Part shown: piece after piece, positions 32,614-41,060 of the stretch
How positions within the stretch are numbered: the stretch's first letter is position 1
How the letters are laid out: each line of letters starts with the position of its first letter
Source: Kitasatospora purpeofusca
GTDB lineage: Bacteria; Actinomycetota; Actinomycetes; Streptomycetales; Streptomycetaceae
Assembly: GCF_000718025.1 (NCBI RefSeq)
Contig: NZ_JODS01000013.1
Coordinates: forward strand, 62,001 to 126,000
Direction: 5' to 3'
DNA length: 64,000 nt
Notes under the pieces: generated by a model
Told to the model about the DNA's origin: nothing
Seen by the model: the letters and a program-made list of their open reading frames with translations, nothing else
Database searches by the model: none
Program-made: the position numbers and the translations under genes

Positions 32614-33510
32614 TCAGCCGGCCCAGCGGGTGACGGTGAAGCCGGAGCCCTCGCGCCGCACCTCGGCGGCGCCCGTCCCGGCGAAATGCGCCGGGACGAC
32701 CAACTCGCCCCGGTCGGCCGCTCGTTCGAGGACGCTGCGCCGGGTGGTCGCGGCCATCGCCGGGTCCTCGCAGAAGCAGCTGTTGCACTCGGGGCGGGTC
32801 AGCTGGAGCGGGCTGTGCAGCAGGTCGCCGACGAACACCGCCCGCTCGCCGCGCGAGTCGAGCCGCAGCACCGAGGAGCCGGGGCTGTGGCCGGGCGCGG
32901 GCTCCAGGGTGAGAGCCTCGTCCAGTCGGACGCCCTCGGTCCAGAGCACCGCTCGGCCCGAGCGGACCACCGGCTCGATGCTGTCGGCGTAGAGCAGCCG
33001 CCGCTCCTCCTGCCGGGTCGCCGGACCGGCCCGCCCGGGCCCGTCCGGGGCGAAGGAGGCGTGGTCGGCGGCCGGCAGGTAGTAGACGGCGTTGGGGAAG
33101 GCGGGCACCCACTCGCCGTCCCGCTCGACGGTGTTCCAGCCGACGTGGTCGGCGTGCAGATGGGTGTTGACCACCACGTCGACGTCCTCGGGCCGCACAC
33201 CGGCGGCCGCGAGCAGGTCGAGGAAGTCGCTGTCCCGCTCGTGGAAGAGGCGGTTGTGCGGGCGCTGCCGACGGTGCCCGACGCCGGTGTCGACCAGGAC
33301 GGTGCGGCCCCCGTGGCGGACCACCCAGCTCTGCAGGGCGCCGAGATGGGTGTCGTCGGCGCGGTTCCAGTGGTCGGGCGCGAGCAGGTCCGCGTTCCGC
33401 TCCCAGTCCTCGGGCGTCGCCCCGGGCACGATGTCGGCGGAGGGCATGAACGCCCCCTCCCACTCCCTGACCCGCAGTACCTCGGCCTCGCCGAGCACGA
33501 TCCGTTCCAT
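32614..33510 (-). CDS. MBL-fold metallo-hydrolase
   Basis: A 298-residue metallo-beta-lactamase-fold hydrolase. Metal motif THLHADHVGW near 116-125, then GHSPGSS (third His), VGDLLH (bridging Asp) and PAHF (last His) are all present in order. A zinc-dependent lactonase or similar quorum-quenching or detoxifying hydrolase is plausible, but the substrate is not shown. It is divergent from an AraC-type regulator with 21-bp-spaced direct repeats between them, which suggests direct control. Confidence 0.88.
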   Translation of the reverse strand: MERIVLGEAEVLRVREWEGAFMPSADIVPGATPEDWERNADLLAPDHWNRADDTHLGALQSWVVRHGGRTVLVDTGVGHRRQRPHNRLFHERDSDFLDLLAAAGVRPEDVDVVVNTHLHADHVGWNTVERDGEWVPAFPNAVYYLPAADHASFAPDGPGRAGPATRQEERRLLYADSIEPVVRSGRAVLWTEGVRLDEALTLEPAPGHSPGSSVLRLDSRGERAVFVGDLLHSPLQLTRPECNSCFCEDPAMAATTRRSVLERAADRGELVVPAHFAGTGAAEVRREGSGFTVTRWAG

Positions 33511-33591
33511 GGTCCCTCCCGTGGTGGTGCGTGATGTCGTTCCGTCGACGAGTCCGATCCTAGGAGCGTGTTACTGAGCGGTTCAATACGT

Positions 33592-33622
33592 GATTGGCTC
33601 GATCGGATACGCAATCGGCTCA
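33592..33622. promoter_or_regulatory. Direct repeats, candidate AraC operator
   Basis: GATTGGCTC (from 33592) and AATCGGCTCA (to 33622) are near-identical half-sites on the same face, 21 bp apart, in the divergent gap between the MBL and AraC genes. This is the layout expected for an AraC-type dimer. Confidence 0.5.
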
Positions 33623-33652
33623 CTGGTGTGCCGCTGCGGCTATTCTGCGGTC

Positions 33653-34780
33653 ATGGACGTGGTGAGCGACGCGATCGCGGCGGTGCGGATCGGACGACCC
33701 TCCTCCAACCGGCTGCGGGTCGGCGGGGCCTGGTCGGCCCGCATCCCCGCCTACGAGGGCGCCGGCTTCCATGTGGTGCTGGAGGGCGGCTGCTGGCTGC
33801 TGCCGGACGGCGGCGAGCCCGTCCGGCTCGGGGCGGGCGACGCCGTGCTGCTGCCGCACGGGACGGGCCATGTGCTCGCGTCCGCGCCGCTGGACCACGG
33901 TGCGGCGGCGCTGGCGGTGCCGATCGAGCGGCTGCTCGCGGCGGCCCGGCCGACGCCGCCGCTTGCCCCGGAGAGCCCGGAGGGCCCGCGCGACGGTGCC
34001 GCCGTTCCGGAGGGTCCGCTCGACGGCGCCCCCGGTCCGGTGCCGGTGCTCGGCACCGCGAGCGGGCCGATCACCGAACTGCTCTGCGGGAAGTACCGCC
34101 TGGAGCACAGCAGGTCCCACCCGCTGATGCTGGAGCTGCCGGACGTGGTGCATCTGCCGAACCGGGTCGGAGCCCACCCCCAACTCCGGGCGGCGGTCGA
34201 TCTGTTGGGCGGGGAACTGGCCGCCGACGGGGCGGGCGGGGCGCTCGCCGTGCCGAGTCTGATCGATCTGCTGCTGGTGTACATGCTGCGGGCCTGGCTG
34301 GCCTCGCCCCGGACCGCGGCCGGGGCGGATGCGGCGGCCTCGGGTTCGGGAGCGCCGGGCTCGGTGCCGTCCGGCTCGGCGGCGGAGTCGGGCGCCGCCG
34401 GGGTGGGGCCGGGTGCGGGCGGCCGCTGGCCCGCCGCGCTCGGTGACCGGGTGGTGGCGGGCGCGCTGCGCGCCCTGCACGAGGATCCGGCGCGGGGGTG
34501 GAGCGTCGAGGAACTGGCCGCGAGCACGGGCGTCTCCCGGGCGACGCTGACCCGCCGCTTCACCGCCCTGGTCGGCCGGGCGCCGATGGCCTACCTGGCC
34601 TGGTGGCGGATGACCCGGGCGGCCGCGCTGCTCCAGCAGACCGCCGATCCGCTGGACGTCATCGCCCGCCGGGTCGGCTATGCGACGCCGTACGCGCTCT
34701 CGCACGCCTTCAGCCGGCAGTTCGGGACGACGCCGGGCCGCTACCGGGACCGGATGGCGGCCCACTTCTCTGACGGATGA
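33653..34780 (+). CDS. AraC-family regulator with N-terminal cupin domain
   Basis: A 375-residue regulator. The N-terminal cupin-like sensor (WSARIPAYEGAGFHVVLEGG, LGAGDAVLLPHGTGHVL) covers about 1-200. After an Ala/Gly/Ser linker (225-260) comes the AraC double helix-turn-helix (WSVEELAASTGVSRATLTRR, PLDVIARRVGYATPYALSHA, FGTTPGRYR) to the C-terminus. The ATG at 33653 matches the start of the cupin domain. It probably controls the divergent MBL-fold hydrolase. The long linker makes it larger than a usual AraC protein of about 300 residues. Confidence 0.92.
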   Translation: MDVVSDAIAAVRIGRPSSNRLRVGGAWSARIPAYEGAGFHVVLEGGCWLLPDGGEPVRLGAGDAVLLPHGTGHVLASAPLDHGAAALAVPIERLLAAARPTPPLAPESPEGPRDGAAVPEGPLDGAPGPVPVLGTASGPITELLCGKYRLEHSRSHPLMLELPDVVHLPNRVGAHPQLRAAVDLLGGELAADGAGGALAVPSLIDLLLVYMLRAWLASPRTAAGADAAASGSGAPGSVPSGSAAESGAAGVGPGAGGRWPAALGDRVVAGALRALHEDPARGWSVEELAASTGVSRATLTRRFTALVGRAPMAYLAWWRMTRAAALLQQTADPLDVIARRVGYATPYALSHAFSRQFGTTPGRYRDRMAAHFSDG

Positions 34781-34800
34781 TCAAACTCTTGAACGTTTGA
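34781..34800. promoter_or_regulatory. Inverted repeat after the AraC gene
   Basis: TCAAAC-8 bp-GTTTGA directly after the AraC stop (34781-34800), at the start of a conspicuously lower-GC region leading to the sugar transporter. Similar CAAAC/GTTTG elements act as sugar-repressor sites in actinomycetes. A second, imperfect CGAACAATCGTTTG occurs at about 34864-34877. Confidence 0.4.
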
Positions 34801-35124
34801 GTATGCCCGTCCTGTCCCTGTCAAGAGCGCCTCGGCGTGCCGCCGGGGTGTCGGTATGTGCAGCGAACAATCGTTTGCCCACCAGGTACGTACCAGGTCA
34901 CAGCTATTGATCGTGGGCGATTCGTCCTTCTCTGTCATGTCCTGTCAGGTCTTGACTCGGAGGATCCTCCAAGTTTCAACCCCTGCTTGGCGTTCATGAA
35001 GATAACGAAAGAGCAGGGATTCGCCGGAGCTTGAATTTACTTATTGACGACACAGGACGGCGCCGGGTTAACTCCTGCCACCTCGCCGCAGAGTTGCGGC
35101 CCCTGTCACGGAGGCATCCACCCC
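34801..35124. other. Regulatory leader of the sugar ABC operon, low GC
   Basis: No gene. Clearly less GC-rich than its surroundings. It contains the palindromes GGTACGTACC (34885-34894) and GGAGGATCCTCC (34959-34970), and a good promoter near its end. The leader from the promoter to the first gene is about 45 bp. Confidence 0.6.
35044..35073 (+). promoter_or_regulatory. Sigma-70-like promoter of sugar ABC operon
   Basis: TTGACG, 18-bp spacer, TTAACT; the best -35/-10 pair seen in the window, 52 bp before the binding-protein start. Confidence 0.6.
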
Positions 35125-36219
35125 ATGAACGCAACGATGCGTCGCGTCCTCGTCGGCACCGCCGCGGTCTCGATGGCCCTCTCGCTGGCCGCCTGCGGCA
35201 AGGCCGGCGCCGACAAGAAGGACAGCGCGAGCTCCGGGGACTCCAAGTCCATCGGCCTGCTGCTGCCGGAGAACGCCTCCTCCACCCGCTACGAGTCCTT
35301 CGACCGCCCGTTCATCGAGGCCAAGGTCACCGCCCTCTGCCCGGACTGCAAGGTCCGCTACAGCAACGCCGAGGGCAGCGCGGCCAAGCAGAAGCAGCAG
35401 TTCGACACCCTGATCGCCGAGGGCGTCAAGGTGATCGTGCTCGACGCCTTCGACGCCAAGTCCACCCAGGCCTGGGTCAAGGAGGCGGCCGGCAAGGGCG
35501 TCAAGGTCGTCGCCTACGACCGTCTCGCCACCGGCCCGGTCTCCGCCTACGTCTCCTTCGACAACGAGAAGGTCGGCGAACTCCAGGGCCAGGCCCTGCT
35601 GGACGCCCTCGGCGCCAAGGCCGCCGACGCCAACATCGTGATGATCAACGGCGACGAGGCCGACCCGAACGCGGCGCTCTTCAAGTCCGGTGCTCACAAG
35701 GTGCTCGACGGCAAGATCAAGAAGGTGGTGTACGAGCAGTCCGGTGAGTGGAAGCCCACCGTCGCGGGCCAGAAGACCGGCGCCGCCATCACCCAGCTGG
35801 GCAAGGACGGCTTCCAGGCGGTCTACTCCGCCAACGACGGCATGGCCGGCGCGATCATCACCCAGCTCAAGGCGGCCGGCGTCAACGTCCCGGTCGGAGG
35901 CCAGGACGCCGGCCTCGACGCGATCCAGCGGATCGTCGCCGGGGACCAGGCCTACACCATCTACAAGGCGTACAAGCCGCTCGCCGACAGCGCCGCCGAG
36001 CTCGCCGTCAGCCTGCTCCAGGGCAAGGACGTCAAGGCCGTCGCCTCCGCCACCGTGGACAGCGACACCGACAAGGGCATTCCGGCCAAGCTGCTGGACC
36101 CCAAGGTCGTCACCAAGGCCAACATCACCGCCACCGTGATCGCCGACGGACTCTACAAGGCCGCCGACATCTGCACCGCCGACTACGCCGCCGCCTGCGC
36201 CGCCGCCGGTCTGAAGTGA
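35125..36219 (+). CDS. xylF: Sugar ABC transporter substrate-binding lipoprotein (XylF-like)
   Basis: A 364-residue lipoprotein. The signal peptide ends in the lipobox SLAAC (Cys 22), so it is anchored outside the membrane. The mature protein has the periplasmic sugar-binding pattern of the xylose/ribose family (IGLLLPENASSTRYESFDRP, GVKVIVLDAFDAKS, GVKVVAYDRLATG, VYSANDGMAGAIITQL, GGQDAGLDAIQRI). The ATG at 35125 follows GGAGG. It is followed by the ATPase and permease genes. Sugar specificity is from resemblance only; xylose is the best guess. Confidence 0.9.
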   Translation: MNATMRRVLVGTAAVSMALSLAACGKAGADKKDSASSGDSKSIGLLLPENASSTRYESFDRPFIEAKVTALCPDCKVRYSNAEGSAAKQKQQFDTLIAEGVKVIVLDAFDAKSTQAWVKEAAGKGVKVVAYDRLATGPVSAYVSFDNEKVGELQGQALLDALGAKAADANIVMINGDEADPNAALFKSGAHKVLDGKIKKVVYEQSGEWKPTVAGQKTGAAITQLGKDGFQAVYSANDGMAGAIITQLKAAGVNVPVGGQDAGLDAIQRIVAGDQAYTIYKAYKPLADSAAELAVSLLQGKDVKAVASATVDSDTDKGIPAKLLDPKVVTKANITATVIADGLYKAADICTADYAAACAAAGLK

Positions 36220-36230
36220 CCCCCGGTCAC

Positions 36231-36244
36231 TGACCCCGGGGTCA
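36231..36244. promoter_or_regulatory. Intercistronic palindrome in sugar ABC operon
   Basis: TGACCCCGGGGTCA, a perfect 14-bp palindrome 12 bp after the binding-protein stop. It may form a partial terminator or mRNA-stabilising hairpin that keeps the binding protein more abundant than the membrane components. Confidence 0.5.
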
Positions 36245-36387
36245 ATGACCCCAGGATCACCGACGGCCGGTGGCCGAGGTCCGTCCGGCGCCCTCGCGCG
36301 GCGCCGGACGGCGGCCCGCCCCGCCGTCGCCCCCCGCTCCCACCCCACCCCTCCCCGCCACGCACACCCCCGCAGGAGATGGTTCAC

Positions 36388-37167
36388 GTGACAGGCGCAC
36401 CCGTACTGGCGCTGCGCGCGGTCTCCAAGCGCTTCGGCGCTGTCCAGGCACTCACCGACGTCGACCTCGACGTCCACGCCGGTGAGGTCGTCGCCCTGGT
36501 CGGCGACAACGGTGCCGGAAAGTCCACGCTGGTCAAGACGATCGCCGGGGTCCACCCCATCGACGAGGGCACCATCACCTGGGAGGGCCGCCCGGTCCGG
36601 ATCGGCCGCCCCCAGGACGCCCAGGCCCTCGGCATCGCGACCGTCTACCAGGACCTCGCGCTCTGCGACAACCTCGACGTCGTCGCCAACCTCTTCCTCG
36701 GCCGCGAGCTGCGCCGCCGCGGCACCCTGGACGAGGTCGCCATGGAGCGGCGCGCCAAGGAACTCCTGGACACCCTGTCGATCCGCATCCCGAGCGTGCG
36801 GATCCCGATCGCCGCCCTCTCCGGCGGCCAGCGCCAGGTGGTCGCCATCGCCCGCGCCCTGGTCGGCGACCCCCGGATCGTCATCCTCGACGAACCGACC
36901 GCCGCCCTCGGCGTCGAGCAGACCGCGCAGGTCCTGGACCTCGTCGAGCGGCTGCGCCAGCGCGGCCTCGGCGTCATCCTGATCAGCCACAACATGGCGG
37001 ACGTCCGCGCGGTCGCCGACACCGTCGCCGTGCTGCGGCTCGGCCGCAACAACGGCGCCTTCCCGGTCGCCGGGACCACGTCCGAGGAGATCATCTCCGC
37101 CATCACCGGCGCCACCGACAATGCCGTCACCCGGCGCCAGGCACGCATCGCGGAGGAAGCGAAGTGA
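36388..37167 (+). CDS. xylG: Sugar ABC transporter ATP-binding protein (XylG-like, single ATPase domain)
   Basis: A 259-residue ABC ATPase: Walker A GDNGAGKST, Q-loop VYQDLALCDNLDV, signature LSGGQRQ, Walker B VILDEPTAAL, and H-loop LISHN are all present. It has one nucleotide-binding domain, unlike the duplicated E. coli XylG/RbsA of about 500 residues; single-domain forms are normal in this actinobacterial subfamily. AGGAG touches the ATG at 36379 but lies 9 bases before the GTG at 36388, so the GTG is the likelier start. Its stop overlaps the permease start (GTGA). Confidence 0.9.
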   Translation: MTGAPVLALRAVSKRFGAVQALTDVDLDVHAGEVVALVGDNGAGKSTLVKTIAGVHPIDEGTITWEGRPVRIGRPQDAQALGIATVYQDLALCDNLDVVANLFLGRELRRRGTLDEVAMERRAKELLDTLSIRIPSVRIPIAALSGGQRQVVAIARALVGDPRIVILDEPTAALGVEQTAQVLDLVERLRQRGLGVILISHNMADVRAVADTVAVLRLGRNNGAFPVAGTTSEEIISAITGATDNAVTRRQARIAEEAK

Positions 37168-38429
37168 GCACCAGCCAGACCACCCCCGCCGCCGACACCC
37201 CGGCCCCGGCCGCCGACCCCCGGCTGCTGGTCCGCCAGGGCGGCGTCGCCGGCTACGCGGACGAGTTCCGCCGCAAGATCCGCAGCGGCGAACTCGGGGC
37301 GCTGCCCGTCGTCCTGGGCCTGATCCTGATCGCGATCATCTTCCAGAGCGTCACCGGCCACTTCCTCCAGGCCGACAACCTGACCAACATCACCAAGTGG
37401 ATCGCCGGCTACGGCCTGATCTCGGTCGGTGTCGTCTTCGTCCTGCTGCTCGGCGAGATCGACCTCTCGCTCGGCTCGGTGGCCGGTGCCTGCGCCGCCG
37501 TCACCTCCGTGCTCGCGGTGCGCCAGGGCCTGAACGAATGGCTGGCGATCCTCCTCGCCCTGCTCACCGCCGGTGCGATGGGCGCCCTGCACGGCTTCTT
37601 CTTCGCCCGGATCGGCGTCCCCGCGTTCGTCGTCACCCTGGCCGGCATGCTCGCCTGGAGCGGCCTCCAGGACTACGTGCTCGGCAAGCTCGGCACCGTC
37701 AACAACATCAACGACGGCGTCGTCGCCCACTTGGACAACTACTTCCTCGGTGACGGCGACATCCTCTTCGCCTGGCTGCTCGCCGTCCTCGCCGTCGCCG
37801 GGTACGGCGCCGCCCAGGTGCTCACCGCCCGCCGCCGCACCGCCGCCGGCCTGCCGGCCAGGGCGGTCGGCGAGATCGCGCTGCGCACCGGCGCCCTGGC
37901 CGTGGTCGCCCTGGTCTCCGCCTGGACGCTCAACCAGGACAGCGGTCTGCCGCTGCCCCTGGTGGTGCTGGTCGGCGTGGTCGCGCTCACCGACTTCGTG
38001 CTCCGCCGCACCTCCTACGGCCGGCAGATCTTCGCGGTCGGCGGCGGCATCGAGGCGGCCCGCCGGGCCGGCATCAACGTGGCCCGGGTCCGGATCTCGG
38101 TCTTCATGATCTCCGCCATGCTGGCCGGCCTCGGCGGCCTGTTCATCGCCTCCCAGCAGGGTTCGGCGGACAAGCTGCTCGGCAGCGGCAACGTGCTGAT
38201 GAGCGCGATCGCCGCCGCCGTCATCGGCGGGACCAGCCTCTTCGGCGGCCGGGGCAGCACCTGGTCGGCGCTGCTCGGCATGCTGGTGATCCAGTCGATC
38301 ACCACCGGACTGGACATGGTGCACGCGGCCCAGGCCATCCAGTACATGATCACCGGCGCGGTGCTGCTGGGCGCGGTGGTGCTCGACTCGGTCTCCCGGC
38401 GCACCCAGAAGTCCGCCGGCCGGGGCTGA
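37164..38429 (+). CDS. xylH: Sugar ABC transporter permease (XylH-like)
   Basis: A 421-residue membrane protein with about 10 hydrophobic segments and the sugar-permease hallmarks (GEIDLSLGSVAGACAA, AAVIGGTSLFGGRGS, FAVGGGIEAARRAGINV). The GTG start overlaps the ATPase stop by four bases, so the two are translationally coupled. It forms the channel for the XylF-like lipoprotein. A 12-bp-stem terminator follows. Confidence 0.92.
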   Translation: MSTSQTTPAADTPAPAADPRLLVRQGGVAGYADEFRRKIRSGELGALPVVLGLILIAIIFQSVTGHFLQADNLTNITKWIAGYGLISVGVVFVLLLGEIDLSLGSVAGACAAVTSVLAVRQGLNEWLAILLALLTAGAMGALHGFFFARIGVPAFVVTLAGMLAWSGLQDYVLGKLGTVNNINDGVVAHLDNYFLGDGDILFAWLLAVLAVAGYGAAQVLTARRRTAAGLPARAVGEIALRTGALAVVALVSAWTLNQDSGLPLPLVVLVGVVALTDFVLRRTSYGRQIFAVGGGIEAARRAGINVARVRISVFMISAMLAGLGGLFIASQQGSADKLLGSGNVLMSAIAAAVIGGTSLFGGRGSTWSALLGMLVIQSITTGLDMVHAAQAIQYMITGAVLLGAVVLDSVSRRTQKSAGRG

Positions 38430-38450
38430 GCCCGGCCGCGCGCCCCGTAC

Positions 38451-38482
38451 GGCCCGGTCCCCACCCCCACGGGGACCGGGCC
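38451..38482 (+). terminator. Terminator of the sugar ABC operon
   Basis: A perfect 12-bp stem (arm GGCCCGGTCCCC) with an 8-base loop, 22 bp after the permease stop. Confidence 0.75.
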
Positions 38483-38617
38483 TCCGGCGTGCCCGGGCCC
38501 GCCGCAGACCTACCGCTCGGGACGTTCGTCCCTGCCGCCCGGCCGGTCCGGCCCCGCACCCTGGACTGCGGGCCGCCGACCCACGAAGTCCGGCGGCCCC
38601 GACGAACCCGGGACCCC

Positions 38618-38878
38618 GTGAGTGAGGACGTACCGCCGCCCATGCCCGCCGAGACGATCGTGCACCGTCTGGTCGACGCCTTCTTCACCCACTGCCAGGA
38701 GTGCGGCGAACCCCGTGACAGCAACTGCCACCCCCGCGCCCACTGGCGCCTCTACCTCGACCTCGACGCGGAGACCCTGACCCGGATCCGCCACTGGGCG
38801 CTCGACCCGGACAGCCCCGTCGGCACCGAGACCGAGCGCACCGTGCTGCTGCACTGGCTGGACGCCCAGGGGGCCTGA
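38618..38878 (+). CDS. Small Cys-rich hypothetical protein
   Basis: An 86-residue protein from GTG 38618 (ATG 38642 is the alternative). A Cys/His cluster, HCQECGEPRDSNCHPRAHW, could bind zinc. The remainder is a short alpha-helical domain (LYLDLDAETLTRIRHWALD, VLLHWLDAQGA). No signal peptide. Orphan between the sugar operon and a secreted-protein gene; function unknown. Confidence 0.6.
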   Translation: MSEDVPPPMPAETIVHRLVDAFFTHCQECGEPRDSNCHPRAHWRLYLDLDAETLTRIRHWALDPDSPVGTETERTVLLHWLDAQGA

Positions 38879-38930
38879 ACCGGTCGGACGGCCGGAGGGC
38901 CCGGACGGTCGACCGGTTCAGCAGCGGGTC

Positions 38931-38963
38931 ATCGGCACCTCGACCACCGGTCGAGGTGCCGAT
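38931..38963. terminator. 15-bp perfect hairpin
   Basis: A 15-bp perfect stem (arm ATCGGCACCTCGACC) with a 3-base loop, 52 bp after the small Cys-rich gene. Confidence 0.7.
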
Positions 38964-39177
38964 CGCCGTTCCCGGACGGGGCCCTGCGCGACCCGCCGCT
39001 GCCGCGCCAGGCCGCCGACGTGCGGCGGACGACCGACCAGAACGCGGATTCCGCGTACGCAGGACCGTTTCCGCACTGGTCCGACCGGGGCAATCAGGGC
39101 GGAAACGGGTTGGCGGGGGCGGAGCGGTGGGCACGCTCGCGCCGAACCGTCCCCTGCACAGAAGGACCACCGCCCTC

Positions 39178-39504
39178 ATGCGGCTTCACCGGACCCTCGG
39201 CACGACCGTCGGCGCGCTGCTCCTGGCCCTGGCCGTACCGACCTCCGCGCACTCCACCACCGGCGACTTCCTGTACAAGACCAGCACGGGTCAGGACGCC
39301 GGCGTCAGCGACCAGACGAGCGGCGTGTGCATCAACCTGCCGGGCACCACCGAAGAGGCCCCGGGCAACTCGCCCGAGAACTACACCGTCTCCACCGCCA
39401 CCGTGTTCCTCGAAACCGACTGCAACGGTGACACCTATACCGCCATGGACCCCGGCAAGAAGCTCGGGGAGGACACCAAGATGCGTTCCGTCATCTTCTC
39501 CTGA
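39178..39504 (+). CDS. Small secreted protein
   Basis: A 108-residue protein with a Sec signal peptide (RLHRTLGTTVGALLLALAVPTSAHS; cleavage near residues 23-25). The mature part is about 83 residues, acidic, Thr/Gly-rich, with two Cys (GVCINLPG and ETDCNGD) that could form one disulphide. It resembles small actinomycete secreted proteins of unknown role. The ATG follows AGAAGGACC. It converges on murQ. Confidence 0.75.
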   Translation: MRLHRTLGTTVGALLLALAVPTSAHSTTGDFLYKTSTGQDAGVSDQTSGVCINLPGTTEEAPGNSPENYTVSTATVFLETDCNGDTYTAMDPGKKLGEDTKMRSVIFS

Positions 39505-39595
39505 CAGAGCGGCAGCAGAAGTCCGGGGGCACCCGTCTCCAGTCGGCCGGCGGGTGGCCCCGAACCTCGGACGGCGCCGTCCCCCTGGCGAAGGA

Positions 39596-40513
39596 CTACC
39601 GCTCGGGCCCTCCCCGTGCCAGCTCCAGTGCCTCGCGCAGGCGGCCGTCCGCCGCGGCGAGGAGGCGGGCGGCGGCCTGGGCGTCCACCCCGGCCAGCAC
39701 CACCAGGACGGCGGCCTTCGCCTCGCCGCCGGTGGCCGCCAGCGCGCGCCGCGCCGTCTCCTCGTCGGCGCCGGTGATGTCGACGACGATCCGCCGTGCC
39801 CGCTCGCGGAGCTTGGCGTTGCCGGCCCGGACGTCGACCATCAGATTCCCGTACGTCCGGCCGAGGCGGACCATGACCGCCGTCGAGATCAGGTTCAGCA
39901 CCAGCTTCTGCGCCGTGCCCGCCTTGAGCCGGGTGGACCCGGCCAGCACCTCGGGACCGGTCTCCACCTCGATCCCCAGCTCGGCGGCCGCGACCAGCGG
40001 CGATTCGGCCGCCCCCGCCAGCCCCACGCCCAGGGCCCCGGCCCGGCGCGCGTGCCGGACCGCCGCCACCGTGTACGGCGTGCGTCCGGAGGCGGAGACG
40101 CCGACCACCGTGTCCTCGGGCGTCAGCGCGAGCGCGGCCAGGTCGGCCGCCGCCAGCTCCGGGCGGTCCTCCGCCCCCTCCACCGCGCGCACCAGCGCCG
40201 CCGGTCCGCCCGCGATCAGCCCGACCACCTGCCCGGGGTCGGTGCCGAAGGTCGGCGGGCACTCGCTCGCGTCCAGCACTCCCAGCCGCCCGGCCGTCCC
40301 GGCGCCCGCGTAGACCAGCCGCCCGCCCCGCGCCATCCGCGCGGCGACGGCGTCCACCACGACGGCGATCCTCGGCAGCTCCCGGGCCACCGCGCCGGCC
40401 ACCGTGCCGTCCTCGGCGTTCAGCAGCCGCAGCAGCTCGGCCGTGCCCAGCCGGTCGATCCCGGCCCACTCCGGTCGCGCCGTCTCGGTGGCCGGCCGGT
40501 CGGTGTTCTCCAT
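39596..40513 (-). CDS. murQ: N-acetylmuramic acid 6-phosphate etherase
   Basis: A 305-residue SIS-fold etherase. The family signature GAGTAGRLGVLDASECPPTF is present (residues 70-89), followed by GVSASGRTPYTVAA and VLAGSTRLKAGTAQKLVLNL. It cleaves the lactyl ether of MurNAc-6-P during cell-wall recycling, giving GlcNAc-6-P and lactate. The ATG at 40513 gives the normal N-terminus (MENTDRPATE). Usual partners (MurNAc kinase, phosphotransferase, MurR) are not adjacent, and the gene stands alone beside a secreted-protein gene. Confidence 0.95.
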   Translation of the reverse strand: MENTDRPATETARPEWAGIDRLGTAELLRLLNAEDGTVAGAVARELPRIAVVVDAVAARMARGGRLVYAGAGTAGRLGVLDASECPPTFGTDPGQVVGLIAGGPAALVRAVEGAEDRPELAAADLAALALTPEDTVVGVSASGRTPYTVAAVRHARRAGALGVGLAGAAESPLVAAAELGIEVETGPEVLAGSTRLKAGTAQKLVLNLISTAVMVRLGRTYGNLMVDVRAGNAKLRERARRIVVDITGADEETARRALAATGGEAKAAVLVVLAGVDAQAAARLLAAADGRLREALELARGGPER

Positions 40514-41060
40514 ACGCTGCCCCTCCCCGCGCGGACCCGCCGCCAACCGGAGCTGCCGCCGCCCGGGCGCGGGCGTCGCCGGTCGGGTGCCATGGGGAGG
40601 GCCGGATGGTTCACTGCTGGTCGGTGTTCGGGCGGTCCCGGTGGGCGGGGCGGTTGCCCCGGGACGGTGTCCCGGTCGGAGTGAGAGCACCGGTGACATC
40701 CGCGTCGCCCTGAGCGGCGAGGGGGATCCGCCGCCACCCAGTGCTCCAAGGCCGGGGAGCTCGCGACCGGGGCCGTGCCCGGGGTCGGGCTGTTCCTGAG
40801 CGCCCGGCGGGGTGGAGCGGACCGTCTGCACGGCGACCCTGCCGGACGAGCCGGCGGGCGACTACCGGGCCACCGTCCGCCGCGGTGACGGGCCGGCGGT
40901 GGCCACGGCGAAGATCGACCCGGGGGACCGCGGCGGCCCGTGCTGAGCGGTCCCCACGGATGCCCGTGGTGGTGCGGACGCCGCCCCTCGCTCCCCGAGG
41001 GGAGGGAGGGGCGGCGTTCCGCTGCCGGGGCGCGGGTGGGGCCGTCCTCCGACCGGGGTG
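40514..41060. other. 547-bp intergenic region
   Basis: No convincing gene. A 45-codon plus-strand frame (40812-40946) beginning VERTVCTATLPDEPAGDYRA looks protein-like but has no ribosome site and an in-frame stop just upstream, so it may be a gene fragment. A 7-3-7 palindrome CCGGGAC-GGT-GTCCCGG is at 40659-40675. Confidence 0.5.
40978..41017 (-). terminator. Terminator of the DUF6445-like gene
   Basis: A 12-bp outer stem (arm ACGCCGCCCCTC) plus a 6-bp inner stem, 44 bp past the stop of the leftward oxygenase-like gene. Confidence 0.75.

Noticed and set aside
34781..35124. Horizontally acquired insertion scar
   Set aside because: The lower GC fits a promoter/operator region and there are no direct repeats, tRNA or integrase remnants at its edges.
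40812..40946. Small plus-strand gene (45 codons, VERTVCTATLPDEP...)
   Set aside because: No ribosome-binding site, an in-frame stop immediately upstream, and no recognisable family; at most a gene fragment.
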